Assembly (NCBI GenBank): GCA_964036045.1
Contig: OZ038384.1
Coordinates: forward strand, 60,361,355-60,425,354
Direction of reading: 5' to 3'
DNA: 64,000 nucleotides
Source of the DNA: Eutreptiella sp. 'Long Island Sound 2002'
Lineage: Eukaryota > Euglenozoa > Euglenophyceae > Eutreptiales > Eutreptiaceae
A program made the translations under genes and the position numbers. Below are positions 1 to 11,098 of the stretch, in pieces (position 1 is the first letter of the stretch; each line of letters opens with the position of its first letter). The notes under the pieces are model-generated. The model saw only the letters and a program-made list of their open reading frames with translations. It ran no database searches and was not told where the DNA came from.

Positions 1-590
1 TCCGCCGTCCGCTCGCACTGGGAGACGGCCTCCAGTTGCCGCTGGCCGTCCAGGTGGAACCTCACGTCACCGTCCTGTCCCTGGTTTGCGACCAGCGGCG
101 CTGAGCCCAACGCCAGAGGCAGTAGAGGGCATGGCCCGGGTGCCAGCTGCCGGCTTTTCCTCCGACACCACGGCTGTCAGGGGGTCTGGGGGTTGGTTTT
201 GAGGCCGGGGGCTGGGGCAGTCCGTTCAACAGTGAAAGCCTGTTTTACCTTTCTATCTGGCACGAGGATGAAAGGGGCTGGGGCATGTGACCTTGGGTAG
301 TAACCGGGAAAGCCTTGATCGTTTGGCATCATCAGCGAGCGTGCTCAATCAGGGGAAAGGTGAGGCTAACGCCGGCTTTGGTAAGGGTTCAGTGATACCC
401 AATTTTGCCTTGAGAGCCTCAGACAGGGCTGTCACATCCGGATCTTCGGATGCAGATAGCAGCTTCGCCAGTAGTTCGGCCGTACGGTCTAGGGCACCAT
501 AGGTTGGTCCTGGGAAATGGGAATCTTCCGCCTGACCTTCCTCTCCAACAAGCGGGGCACGAGGTGGACCGGACCAAGGGGGCAGCCCAA
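1..590 (-). pseudogene. Decayed C-terminal end of a P-like retroelement ORF3
   Basis: I read this on the minus strand. Between about 91 and 142 it encodes the motif WHPGHALYCLWRWA, which also occurs at about 36,465-36,510 in the plus-strand P element, with matching flanking codons (NQPPDPLTA here, DQPPDPLTA in P). Upstream, at about 505-350, lies a helical segment (ELLAKLLSASEDPDVTALSE) that resembles the stretch before the possible peptidase of P. The frame is broken by a TGA near 350, at least one frameshift, and a missing middle section. It is therefore a pseudogene copy of a different family member, running off the left edge. Its value is that it shows independent conservation of the ORF3 C-terminus. 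The function is unproven; see the P ORF3 entry. Confidence 0.5.
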
Positions 591-2604
591 CATGCATGAC
601 ACACGGGCCCGCCGATGAACACGGGAATGTTACGTAGACTCCAGCCTGCCGCCTCATGCGGGATCCCCCGGCATCGGAGCACATAATCGAGAATGTTACT
701 TCCAAGGGCAGGGCCAAGGGATGGGTGCGCTACCGGAGCCGACACGCATCTCCTCCGAGAAAGTCAAACACCAAGGCACCAGGTCACAGGGCGCCCGCAG
801 CGGTACCACTGGGGCCACTTCAGCACATGTAACCTGCGAGAATGTTCCGAGGGGCACGTTCCCCGCAGCCCCGAAAGCTAGCAGCGTCAAGGAACAAAGA
901 GGGGGCCCCGACATTGACCCATATTCCTTTATTTTCTCCTGACCCCCTTCCCAGGACAAGAAGTGGGCCAAGGGCTCAACACACGGGACCCTTGAGCGAG
1001 CCGGCTCCTGCTGGCGGACACGGGAAGGTTACGCCGAGCCCAGGCCGCCGCACGGTACGGGGCGCCCCAACACCAGAGCACATCAGCCTTGAAAACAGCC
1101 GGCACGCATGACCCCCGAGAAAATCATACACCAGGACACCAGGCCGCGGGTCCCCCATGGCAGCGCACACGGGGTCCCGGCGTCAGGGCACATAACCTGC
1201 GTGCATGTTATATTCCAGGGCAGGGGGTTGAGGGAAGTCAAACACCAGGGCACCGGATCACAGAACACTTGTGGCAGCCATGACGACAAGGAGCCCAGAG
1301 AACCACCACCAAGGCAAGCCAACCTAGCCTCCGGCAACCCCACTGAGGTACCGACGCACAAACCACCGGAGCCGCGAGGCACGGCACGACACGGCACACA
1401 GCGTGCCCGGCAGCCCGCGGAACGAGCCAAGGCGACTGCTCGGCGGGCACAAGCACGAGTACCGCATCACCGAGCAGGCACAGCACCCCGGAGCTCCGAT
1501 GGGGAACACCGGGGTGCAGCGATGAGGATTGAAGGGGCCTTGCCACCGACGGGGGTGTACATACGATCGGCACAAGGGAAGCTGAAAGGACAGCTGAAGG
1601 GCACCGCGATGTACAAGATGATGGGTTGTGCGTGCAACGCTGCCTCCAGGGCGGGACAGGGCATGTTGTACTGAATTTCAAAACGTTTCTCAGCGGTTGT
1701 ACCAATTATCAATACTTTTCTCCCCCCCGAGGACACGCCCCACCATGAGGGGGCGACGCACCGCCAAAGCGTGCCATGCCGGCCGAACGCAACCTGAACA
1801 ACCGGAACAGACCCTACACGGCCACCACGGCCCAACGCATCCGACTACAGGACGGGCCGGCCATTAGGCGGCGAAGACCACGGCCAACCCAACAAAGTGC
1901 TGGCACCAACACAACAACCTCGCACGCGGACACGCCACAACCGGGCGAACCACGACAAAACACATCCGACGGGAAAAAAATGACGTAGGGGACAGCCTAC
2001 AGCGACCAAACGCGGCCGGCCAGGCCCATACGGGCCACCGCACAACCCCGGATGAGGCGACCACTGGCGCCCAGGACCACGGCGAAGCAATACAACGCGC
2101 CGGGCACGCCCGGGTCGCACCAGAACCGCCACATGGGACAGGCCGGCCACAACAAACCTCCGAACTAACCGTTAAGGCAACCAGGACAACATCCAGCTAC
2201 ACCGGCGCGGGCTGCAGCGCAATTGACCCAACGACGCACAAGCCGACCATACGGCGGCTTACACAACCTGGTACCAACCAAAGTGCTGCAGAAAGAGCCA
2301 CCCGACAATAAACAGACCACACGCAAGCCGGCCAACACCAAACCAGCCAGGCATGCAAGGGCCGAACCGGGAAGGGCATCCCATGGGTTGGCGACACCAT
2401 GATGCGCCACGCCCGCCGACTACCATACCCGGGAACACACCACAACGCCGCGATTCTACCATGAAAAATTGACCAACCAACCACAACGACATACTTCGAA
2501 CCCCTCAAGCCCCCGGGAGAGCGCAAGCTCGACCGAGTCAGGAGGCGTGAGTGCGCGCCAGGGCCTGCAAATCCCGTAGCACGTGCTTCTTGGGTGGTGG
2601 TATA
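591..2604 (+). mobile_element. 3' untranslated region of a P-family non-LTR element (5' truncated)
   Basis: This C- and A-rich stretch matches 57,632-59,693, the 3' part of the P element. Shared landmarks are a block around 1,540-1,700 (like 58,195-58,350), one at 2,315-2,420 (like 59,355-59,480), and the identical end CGTAGCACGTGCTTCTT at about 2,604 and 59,692, after which the two loci differ. That shared end is probably the 3' terminus of the family. Diverged internal tandem copies of about 400 bp occur at 600-1,280, with the recurring phrase 'CAAACACCAAGGCACC' and variants. No coding frame here reads like protein. I see no target-site duplication because the left end is not resolved. Confidence 0.55.
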
Positions 2605-2609
2605 TCGTC

Positions 2610-2855
2610 ACCCCTGGCAGGAGCCTCCCCGGCTCTGGCTCCTGTGGAGCCAGTCCCCTAAGGCTCCCGGCCAACTCCCCTGCTCCGGCTCCTGAGGAGC
2701 CCCTCAACGGCGGCTCCTGAGGAGCCGACTCCCCTGGGCGGCTCCTCGGGAGGCGTAGGAGCCGGTCAGGCTCCTCAGGAGCCAAGGTAGGAGTCCTCCT
2801 CTGCAGCTCCTGAGGAGCCAACCCCCCTGGACGGCTCAGCAGGAGCCACGGGAGC
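2610..2855. repeat. Cluster of short palindromes built on CTCCTSAGGAG
   Basis: About 250 bases carry repeated perfect or near-perfect inverted repeats of the form GGCTCCTGAGGAGCC (7-bp arms around one base), plus variants such as GGCTCCTCAGGAGCC and half-units. They begin just right of the P-family 3' end. Each could form a small hairpin. They encode nothing obvious. Similar dispersed palindromes occur in some algal and organellar genomes, but I cannot name a family. Confidence 0.6.
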
Positions 2856-4104
2856 CAGGGTTCAATTCGGCTAGAGACTAGTACGTAGGCCCGACCCTAG
2901 CCCTATTTGTTACCGTGATAGGTGAACCTTATGGACCACCATGTGGGCTTACCTGCTAACATGTTTCAGACACCGTGCCCATGCTTGAATGAGCCGCTAA
3001 CCTAGCAACATGAGTGCTCAGTATCGAATTTTTGAATTGTCCAACCAACAAATCCCATAGGATAAAAACAATCGTAGGGGTGCCCTTGGAGACTTAGGAA
3101 AAAAATGTTTATGTTGGGCCCTATCTTGGTTCTTTTCTGCAGTGCGGTGCTCTTGCACTAGTTTATTGGCCAAATAATCCTGTTGCGGGGGTATTGGTAG
3201 ATTACCCGGGTAGCTAGCCGTGAAGCAATCTATAATGCTAAACCAAAAAAATGAACCGTAAACCCTTAGTGCGAACGAGCTCGCGCATCGAAATAAATAT
3301 GTTGATGTTATGTATGCATCTAGCCATGGTGCATGGCATGTAGTAACACATTGTCAAAATATTTGTCCTAACACGTGCTCTTTGGGATGTAGGGCGGCAC
3401 CAAAGTCCTTGCTGCCTTGGATGGGCGCCGAAAAAACTTTTTTGCACCTTCCACCTAGCTTTATGCTAATTGCGTTGACAAAAGGCATCTGAAAAGGGCC
3501 TCAAAAGATGACTGACAAGAGGCTGAAGGCGCGAAGCTTAACGCACGCAAGCCTGAAAAAAATGAGATTTTGGTGTAGACATCTTTCGCTTGCGCAAACC
3601 AACCATAATAACGCACCAAAACAACTCAATTTGCTGCATTTTAGCTTAATAGGGGCAAAATGGGCCAAAATAGACCATACAAGTAGAGTACAAAGGTGGG
3701 GAAAAGATGTTCCATGTAGACAGTTACTTTCCTATGATTTGGTACCGTATGGCAACAATGTTTGGCCGTTGCCTTTTTTTTTGCCGCTAGCTGATCTCAT
3801 CTGACATGGGTTCTCTGAAGCACCAAAAATGAACTTGCCTAATGGTTTGTGACCCTCACTTGTATCTTTGAATTCCTAATCTCTACGAATGCAAGTTGGT
3901 CATGCCTTTCCTACAATTGCACCAAACCCCGGTAAATACACAGCAGCAGGCACACCGTCTCATCTTTCTTTCAAATGCCAAATCTGCTTTTTATGCTCTA
4001 AGATTGGTCATAAGATTTAACCGTTTAAGCATGAATCTGACCATCCAAAACAAATGAGTGGATCTAGCTCAAAATTGCCGGAAAAAGTAAAAAAATTTCA
4101 AAAA
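2856..4104. other. AT-richer stretch without a recognisable gene
   Basis: Base composition changes sharply from the flanking GC-rich elements. Frames are short and unrelated to known proteins, and I see no tandem structure. It may be host intergenic sequence. Confidence 0.4.
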
Positions 4105-4610
4105 TCCCATCTTTTTACGGCATTTCATGATGTCCGTGGCTTTCTGTATTTTTCATACTACTTGGTTTCCTTGGTGTTCCATGAATTTTTGCGAAATCCC
4201 TGAAAAGTAATACAATCATCCCTGCAGTGCGTTGTGCCAGCTTCCAAACATCGTTCAAGGTCACCATGTGTTTTGCGCACAAACCTCCTTTGCGTAGGCA
4301 ATGCCTCGATTATAAACAGCTCAAAAATGCAAAGGAAAATCCAAACAACTTGAAACCTCCCATGTTTTTACGGTATTTCATGATGTCCGTGGCTTTCCGT
4401 AATTTTCATACTACTTCCCTTCCTTGGTGTTCCATGAATTTTTGCAAAATCCCTGAAACGTAATACAATGATCCCTGCAGTGCCTTGTGCCCGTATCCAA
4501 ACATCGTACAATGTCACCATGTGTTTTGCGCACAACCCTCCTTTGCGTAGGCAGTGCCTCTATCACAAACAAGCAAACAAGCACTATGTCGGAGCTCAAG
4601 AAACTGGTAT
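4105..4610. repeat. 253-bp tandem duplication
   Basis: Two copies, about 4,105-4,357 and 4,358-4,610, share long stretches such as 'TTTCATGATGTCCGTGGCTT' and 'CATGTGTTTTGCGCACAA'. Both anchors are spaced by exactly 253 bases. The second copy runs into the D block. No coding role is visible. Confidence 0.8.
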
Positions 4611-4739
4611 GCAAAGTGACAAGTCCTTCAGCGTCCAGATATCCGGCGGGCAATCACGCGAGGACAGTTATGAGGGTTTATTTTTTTTCTCATCCAAGTC
4701 CATCGCCACACTTTGATCTGCCGGCTTGTCTTTCAGCAG

Positions 4740-4922
4740 CGCGATGATCTGAATACTGAGGCGACTTCGCTGGACGATGAGAGGAAGACACTTCTGAAAG
4801 AGGCCTGGTCCCAGAGTGGCTCCTTACATGTGTCATGCAGGATTCGCAGAGCGGCAAAGTGGCCAACACCGAGCCACCCTGAGGAATTTGAGCCACTGCT
4901 CGAAAATTTGGTGCAGGATTAG
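4740..4922 (+). CDS. Exon-like ORF in D block copy 1, unknown function
   Basis: After a pyrimidine-rich tract ending in TTTCAGCAG, a possible splice acceptor, an open frame of about 60 codons begins RDDLNTEATSLDDERK and ends EFEPLLENLVQD before TAG. Copy 2 (from 11,232) keeps the frame and most residues but has TAG in place of the TGG tryptophan codon, so it is broken there. The acidic and basic helical composition suggests real coding sequence. I do not recognise a family. If the exon reading is right, the upstream exons would lie left of 4,700, where a possible donor follows MSELKKL at about 4,602. Confidence 0.35.
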   Translation, partial: RDDLNTEATSLDDERKTLLKEAWSQSGSLHVSCRIRRAAKWPTPSHPEEFEPLLENLVQD

Positions 4923-5973
4923 CGGGTTTCAAGCACACTGCTGGAACCCGTTTGACGAAGAAGGAAAGGGTAAGATGTGACAGGAAAAGCAATGGATCAC
5001 AATGGAAAGGAAAACACATTACTACTTTTTCCTGCCAAAGAATACTATGAGATTTTGGTCCAAACACAACAAGTGAGTGGAGCGCTGGGCGATACCAGAC
5101 AGAGTTGCTGTGCACCCTGCCTGTACCAACATGTGAAGAAGACATCGAGCTGGCCTGTCCCAAACTGAATGATTTCGTCCAAGGTCCCTAACAGGTCCAT
5201 AACACTGGTCCCTGCCATACAGTCCCACACACGGTGGTGGCCTGGGGATCCTTTAGTGTGCATTCTGGGAGGGGGGCGGGGCAGGATCTCCCGCCCCGAC
5301 ACCACCCCGCCCCCCCTTTCCTCCTCCACTCTAGGTAGCCGATTACCTCAAAAAAGGTTGTTAGGCCAAGGGCAGGCGCAAGCGCCATGTCCCCTCTTCA
5401 GGGGTATTCGCGCAGAATACCTCAAAGTATGAAATTGGATGCTTACCCACTTTTGAATTCATCATCTTGGACCACTCAGTAGGATAGTATGCAAGATCCC
5501 CCCCCCCCCCCCCGCTTCGGTGAATGCTTCTCAAAGTAGCGCATGACTGCGGGTGTGCGCACACTGAAGCTCCGCAAGCCGCTGTGTTGGGCCACAGGTT
5601 CTGTTTCTCCATGCCGCAGGGCGTATCTTCTTGTCTGGAGTGGACCATGAACCCGCAACAACATCGTAGCTGTTCGGCGGAGCAATTTTTTTTGGAATCT
5701 GAAATGGAGTTGCTTTTTTTTTTTGGCGACTCAGAACTACCCAAAAAGAGTTTGTGCCGGCTGGACCCAAGGATGGCTTGGAACTGAGCACCACAATATG
5801 AGAATTTTTGGGAGACATGGCCGAAGCTCGGCAGGTGGGCTGTGGGAGAAACTGGTTGGATATGATGCAATTTTAATACTGGTTTGTGGTCTTGTGAATC
5901 TGTCCCGCAACAGCGAGGGGTAATTTTCAAGCCATAGAGGGGTAAGATTTCACACCAGAAAGGTTTCACAATT

Positions 5974-6250
5974 TTGAACCCGAATTCCCACAGCTTTCTG
6001 TGTTGCAACCAGATGTGGAAAATGGGACAGAAACAAGGCATACACATAAGATACTCAGTACGCGAGCAAGCGAGGCTAACGCAACCGCGTAACCAGTGGT
6101 CAAATCTTTTTGTTGATATTGGTGATTGTCCACTGCTTTGTGTTATTTGCCCAGCTTACAAGAAACTTGCAAGAGCTGAGTGCAAAAAGTGGAGCACAGC
6201 CAGCAGCAACGACGTATGCAAGTTCTTTGCAGTGCCAGAGCACAAGAAAT
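5974..6250 (+). CDS. Conserved exon-like ORF in D block copy 1, unknown function
   Basis: The frame encodes a segment with VICPAYKKLARAE and NDVCKFFAVPEHKK. Copy 2 (about 12,505-12,785) conserves it, mostly by substitution without frameshift. In copy 2 the conserved reading ends at a GTACGT that would suit a splice donor. A second conserved piece, RRWLQ followed by GTGAGT, lies at about 6,310-6,330 and 12,900-12,915. I do not recognise the family. It could be a cellular gene fragment or part of a DNA transposon. No catalytic motif is visible. Confidence 0.35.
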
Positions 6251-7285
6251 TACGTATGTTGTGTTCCAGTGCTCTGTGTTTGCATACTGGTACGCATCAC
6301 GTGCGCTTCAGGCGCTGGTTGCAGGTGAGTGACACCCCAGCCCTCTTTACCTAAGCTCTGCCCGTGCCTCGAAAAAGACCAAGACGACAACGGCAACTGT
6401 GAGCGACAGGGCGCATGGTGTCCCATATCCCGAAGCAACCAGAGGTCTGCGCAACACGATCAGCTCAGAGTGGTGGGTGGGTGGGCTGGGGTTCCCCGCA
6501 TGTACTCAATGCCTGCAACATCATCCTCATGCTCGCCCTTGAATGTAGCAGGTGCATGCATCCATGCCCGAGAGCTTAGGTCTTCCAGTCATGGTCAGGT
6601 CACACATCACAATAGGACCCAATGACACGTTTAGATCTACTTTTTCTGAGCCGGTATTGGCACAACAAGACCCCCTGTTCTAGACAAGGCCCGATTGATG
6701 CCCATGCCCACCGCCTCCATCCCAATCGACACGCAGCACACCACTCGGCGACTGGTGTGGCACCACTGCTCGCCAGGCCACGCGGCGTTGTATGTCCAGC
6801 TGCTGGAAATGTCTGCAGGACGTCCACAACCACTGCAGGACGTCGTCAACCACTGCTGGACGTCGTCACGCTTTTTCTTGCTCTGTTTCGAAGGATAATT
6901 TAGCACCAAAGTTGCAGCCCCAACCATTGTCCTGTGTACATTTTCCACTTTGTGCACATTCTCCATTGTACCCAATCGTGTATGTCGAGAAGGTCTGAAA
7001 GCAGAGTCTCATGCTCGTTTTGATCCCTGCTATCCAAACAAGCGCCCTACCGCTGGGTGCTGGGATTGTAAGGCAGGACGGCGCCCACGAATGCCAATTT
7101 GGGTATTCAAGGAAGAACAGCAGGAAATGCCCCTACGGAATCAGGAAGCACGAACCTACAAAAAAAGCAATAAAAATTGTCGGGGCAGTGAAACCTGCAC
7201 AGCCATCAAAAACCAGGTCAATAAACCAGCCATGGCATGATACAAAGCCACAGGGGGGGTCGTATATCGTTGGCATGCAACAAGT

Positions 7286-7490
7286 TGAAAAGGGGGTTTG
7301 AGGTGTTAACATTGGGTGAAATGAGATTTGAGGGCATGGGGGGGGTTAAAAAGGGGCTTTGAGGTGTTGGCACTGGGTGAAATGTGTTTTGAGGGCATGG
7401 GGGTAAATGAAAAGGAGGTTTGAGGTGTTGGCACTGGGTGAGATGTGTCAGGGGGAGAGCTGAAAAGGGGGTTTGAGGTGTTGGCACTGG
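7286..7490. repeat. 61-bp minisatellite, first segment
   Basis: About three and a half units of the array described at 13,891-17,045. The segment is cut at 7,490 by the LTR element and continues seamlessly at 10,130. Confidence 0.9.
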
Positions 7491-8378
7491 TGAAGCATTT
7501 GGGGGGAGGGCAACCTCCAAGCTTCCCTTGGCATGCACGACCCCAATCCCATGTAATCCAAGACTTCCTCTCGAATTTGGGTTTCTCCAAAGAATTCTGT
7601 GATCCTTGCCTCGGCGTTGACACAATCTGGCGTCCTGGGCAAGAGATGAAGGTATATGTAGACAATATAAACATGTAGACAAGTAATATGTACATGTAAC
7701 AATTCTATACTATAAAATAGCATAAAAAAGAAGACGAAATGAAGGCGGCGGCGTGGCCGCCATCAGAAAATCTGACGGCTACGAGTCGTCGCCATCAGGA
7801 TCTCCACTGAGATCCTGTCCAAACTGGGCCAAACAGTGGTTTTCGGGCGAAAAACAACGAAATATAGTGATTTTTGAGTCAAAAACACTCATTTCGCGTG
7901 TCTCCCCCCAATGCGTCGCGTAGCCGACACGACGCGTTTCTGTGCCAATTCAAACTACATATGAAAAAGCCCACTGTTAGGCCACACCATGGGTGCCTGG
8001 GTGATTCCTGGGATCGCCTCAGGATTTTCTTGAAAAATGCGTGAACGTGACTCTTTTCGCAAAAATTGACCTTCGCGGAACGCCGCGAAAAAGGTCACGC
8101 TATATTCTTTTCTTCCTAAAAACGATAAATCTATAATAAAATAGATTAAAATCTTCAGAAATCGAAGAATAAAACTTCGATCTCGAGCTGCGTCGCGCAG
8201 GCGACGACTGTCGTCGCCAGCCCAAAAATGACGAAAAATGACGATTTCTCGGGTATTTTACAGAAATCCCACAGAAATCGAGATGCCGTAATCAGCACAG
8301 GAAAATTCCTGAGCCAGCCTGGCGAAGAGCGCCACAGGCTGGGCAGCGGGTATGGGTGAGGCACCCCATACCGGTTCA
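7491..8378 (-). repeat. Long terminal repeat, left copy
   Basis: 888 bp, beginning TGAAGC and ending GGTTCA, a one-base change from the GCTTCA of the other copy. By eye it differs from the right copy by a few percent. Near its right end is a hairpin, GGTATGGGTG / CACCCCATACC. Open frames on either strand are shared by both copies only because the copies are repeats, and they do not look like protein. Confidence 0.85.
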
Positions 8379-8389
8379 CCCCCCTCCTT
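8379..8389 (-). promoter_or_regulatory. Polypurine tract of the LTR element
   Basis: On the minus strand this reads AAGGAGGGGGG and directly touches the LTR, the position expected for the plus-strand primer in reverse transcription. It is the main reason for assigning minus orientation. Confidence 0.5.
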
Positions 8390-9241
8390 AGAAGCCTTGC
8401 CTATATCCAAAGGAAGGCAAGGCCAAGGAGGCGCTCTGACCCCTGCACTGCCCTGGTTTCAAACTGATTCAGCAGGACAGTGGGGGGGGGGGGCTTCGTA
8501 AGTAATTTACATGCCACCTACATGTATTTTTTTTTCTTGATATATTCATAGGGCAATTGCCCCCCAGGCGACCACACTGGTCCCTGGCACTCCTTTTAGC
8601 CTCTGGTGACCAGACCAGGGGCGCTGCAGGTCCTTCCGACCTGACTGACGGCGCTGAAGCGCACATATTGGCCCTTTTTCTCCGTGGGCATGGGAACATA
8701 ATAATTCGATAAATTCAAAAAAATTATTTAGGGTCAAACCGAAGGCAACAAATTCCTCGCGCCTGATATTAGGGCCATTTCCTGCCCAAGGCGACGAATT
8801 CCTCGTGCCTGTTTAGGGTCGATTCCCAACCCAAGGCGACGAATTAACGCGCCTGATTTGGGGGATTTAGGGTCATTTCCTACCCAAGGCGACCCGCGCC
8901 TATTTAGGGTCGGACCTCCGGAGGGTCAACCAACCCAAGGCGACGAATTAACGCGCCTGCTTGTGCGGTTCAGTACCTGGCGTCGTCGTCGCTGTGGTCG
9001 TCGCCCAGATGACGGTATAGACTTGGGGGCTTCATAGGGTCCATGGGGAAGCCAAGGTGATACCCATCGTAGGAGTCAAGGAATTCCTCCTTCATCATGT
9101 TGATGCCCTGGACCTTAGCTCCTGCAGATGTTTCCCAGCGATCAACGACCAGCGATCAGCGGTATTCCTGCAGTCTGGGCGTCGTCGCCGTCCGCAGGCC
9201 GTCACACCGCCTTGGTGGCCTTGGCGTCGGCAGAATTCTTT
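8390..9241. other. Internal region of the LTR element, no coding capacity
   Basis: It contains a poly-G run near 8,485, a low-complexity part, and a five-unit tandem repeat at 8,733-8,968 (separate entry). No frame resembles a retroelement protein. Confidence 0.65.
8733..8968. repeat. Five-unit tandem repeat with 'CCCAAGGCGACGAATT' core
   Basis: Units of roughly 45-55 bases each carry CCCAAGGCGACGAATT, CGCGCCTG or a variant, and TTTAGGGTC. Unit length varies. The TTTAGGG heptamer equals the plant-type telomere unit but occurs once per unit, not as a run. Confidence 0.7.
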
Positions 9242-10129
9242 TGAAGCATTTGGGGGGAGGGCAACCTCCAAGCTTCCCTTGACATGCACGACCCAAATCC
9301 CATGAAATCCAAGACTTCCTCTCGAATTTGGGTTTCTCCAAAGAATTCTGTGATCCTTGCCTCGGCCATGACACAATCTGGCGTCCTGGGCAAGAGATGA
9401 AGGTATATGTAGACAATATAAACATGTAGACAAGTAATATGTATATGTAACAATTCTATACTATAAAATAGCATAAAGGAGAAGACAAAATGAAGGCGGC
9501 GGCGTCGCCGCCATCAGAAAATCTGACGGCCACGAGTCGTCGTCATCAGGATGTCCACTGAGATCCTGCCCAAACTGGGCCAAACAGTGGTTTTTGAGCG
9601 AAAAACAACGAAATATAGTGACTTTTGAGTCAAAAACACTCATTTCGTGTGTCTCCCCCCAACGCGTCGCGTAGCCGACACGAGGCGTTTCTGTGCCAAT
9701 TCAAACTACACATGAAAGGGCCCACTGTTGGGCCACACCATGGGCGCCTGGGTGATTCCTGGGATCGCCTCAGGACTTTTTGAAAAATGCGTGAACGTGA
9801 CTCTTTTCGCAAAAATTGACCTTCGCGGAACGCCGCGAAAAAGGTCACGCTATATTCTTTTATTTCTAAAAACGATAAATCTATAATAAAATAGATTAAA
9901 ATCTTCAGAAATCGAACAATAAAACTTCGATCTGGAGCTGCGTCGCGCAGGCGACGACTGTCGTTGCCAGCCCAAGAAATGACGAAAAATGACGATTTCT
10001 GGGGTATTTTACAGAAATCCCACAGAAATCGAGATGCCGTAATCAGCACAGGAAAATTCCTGAGCCAGCCTGGCGGAGAGCGCCACAGGCTGGGCAGCGG
10101 GTATGGGTGAGGCACCCCATACCGCTTCA
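9242..10129 (-). repeat. Long terminal repeat, right copy
   Basis: 888 bp with intact TGAAGC...GCTTCA ends, followed by the CTGG target duplication and then minisatellite sequence in the correct phase. Confidence 0.85.
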
Positions 10130-11098
10130 CTGGGTGAAATGTGTTTTGAGGGCATGAGGCGAATTGAAAAGGGGGTTTGAGGTGCTGGCATCGGGTGAAC
10201 CGTGTCTTGAGGGCATGGGGGGAGTTGGAAAAGGGGTTCCGGGTGTTGGCACCGGGTAAATTGTGTTGTGAGGGCATGGGGAGAGTTGAAAAGGGGGTTT
10301 GAGGTGCAGGCACAGGGTGAATTGTGTTTTGAGGGCATGGGGGGGGTTGAAAAGGGGATTTGCGGCGTTGGCACCAGGAAAAAAGTGTTTGGAGGGCATA
10401 GGGGGAGTTGAAAAGGGGGTTTGAGGTGCTGGCACCGGGTGAATTTGTTTTGAGGGCATGAGGGCTATTGAAAAGCTGGTTTGCGGCATTGGCACCGGGT
10501 GAAATGTGTTTTGCGGGCATGGGGGGGGTTGAAGAGGGTGTTTGAGGTGTTGGCACCGGCTAAACCGTGTTTTAAGGGCATGGGGGCAATTCAAAAGGTG
10601 GTTTGGGGTGTTGGCACCGGGTGGAATATATTTTTAGGGCATGGGGGGAGTTGAAAAGGGAGTTTGGGGTGTTGGCACTCCGTGAAATGTGTCAGGTGGG
10701 GAGCTGAAAAGGGGGTTTGAGGTGTTGGCACTGGGTGAAATGTGTTTTGAGGGCAAGGGGGGAGTCGAAAAGGGGGTTTGAGGTGCTGGCACCGGGTGAA
10801 TTGTGTTTTGAGGGCATGGGGGCAATTGGAAAGGTGGTTTGCGGCGTTGGCACCGGGTGAAATGTGTTTTGCGGGCTTCGGGGGAGTTGGAAAGGGTGTT
10901 TGAGGTGTTCGCACCGGGTAAAATGTGTTTTAGGGGCATGGGGGCCATTGAAAAGGTTGTTTGGGGTGTTGGCACCGGGTGAAATATGCTTTGAGGGCAT
11001 GGGGGCAGTTGCAAAGGGGGTTTGAAGTGTTGGCACCGGGTGAAATGTGTTTTGTGGGCATGGGGGCAGTCGAAAACGGTTTTTTAGGTGTTGGCATC
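10130..11098. repeat. 61-bp minisatellite, second segment
   Basis: About sixteen units, continuing the phase left at 7,490. The array stops at 'GGTGTTGGCATC' where D block copy 2 begins. Confidence 0.9.

Larger units (their letters stand above)
4604..7285 (+). repeat. D block, copy 1 (about 2.7 kb segmental repeat)
   Basis: This block is repeated at 11,099-13,890 in the same orientation. Copy 2 starts abruptly at 'GTATGCAAAG' directly after minisatellite DNA. Both copies end in 'GTTGGCATGCAACAAGTTGAA' and continue into the 61-bp minisatellite, so D plus minisatellite forms a higher-order tandem unit. Several frames are conserved between the copies (separate entries), and there are splice-like signals (pyrimidine tract plus CAG, AAG|GTAAGA, CAG|GTGAGT). 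It may be a duplicated intron-containing gene or a non-autonomous element. A poly-C run lies near 5,500. Confidence 0.75.
7491..10129 (-). mobile_element. Non-autonomous LTR retrotransposon inserted in the minisatellite
   Basis: Two direct repeats of 888 bp (7,491-8,378 and 9,242-10,129) enclose 863 bp. The element starts TGAAGC and ends GCTTCA, a TG...CA terminus with 6-bp inverted ends. CTGG occurs on both sides (7,487-7,490 and 10,130-10,133). Removing the element and one CTGG restores 'TTGGCACTGGGTGAAATG', exactly the minisatellite consensus, so the empty site is known. A purine tract AAGGAGGGGGG on the minus strand abuts an LTR (8,379-8,389), suggesting minus orientation. I see no gag, protease, RT or integrase, so an autonomous relative must supply the proteins. 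A primer-binding site is not evident. Confidence 0.85.

Noticed and set aside
4690-5163. Minus-strand frame of 157 codons in the D block, also open in copy 2
   Set aside because: It overlaps the plus-strand exon-like ORF, which has better composition and splice-like borders. Kept only as a weaker alternative.
8733-8968. Telomeric tract from TTTAGGG motifs
   Set aside because: The heptamer occurs once per 45-55-base unit, never as a tandem run.
9630-10556. A 308-codon minus-strand frame
   Set aside because: It joins minisatellite and LTR sequence across the insertion boundary and so cannot be an old gene.
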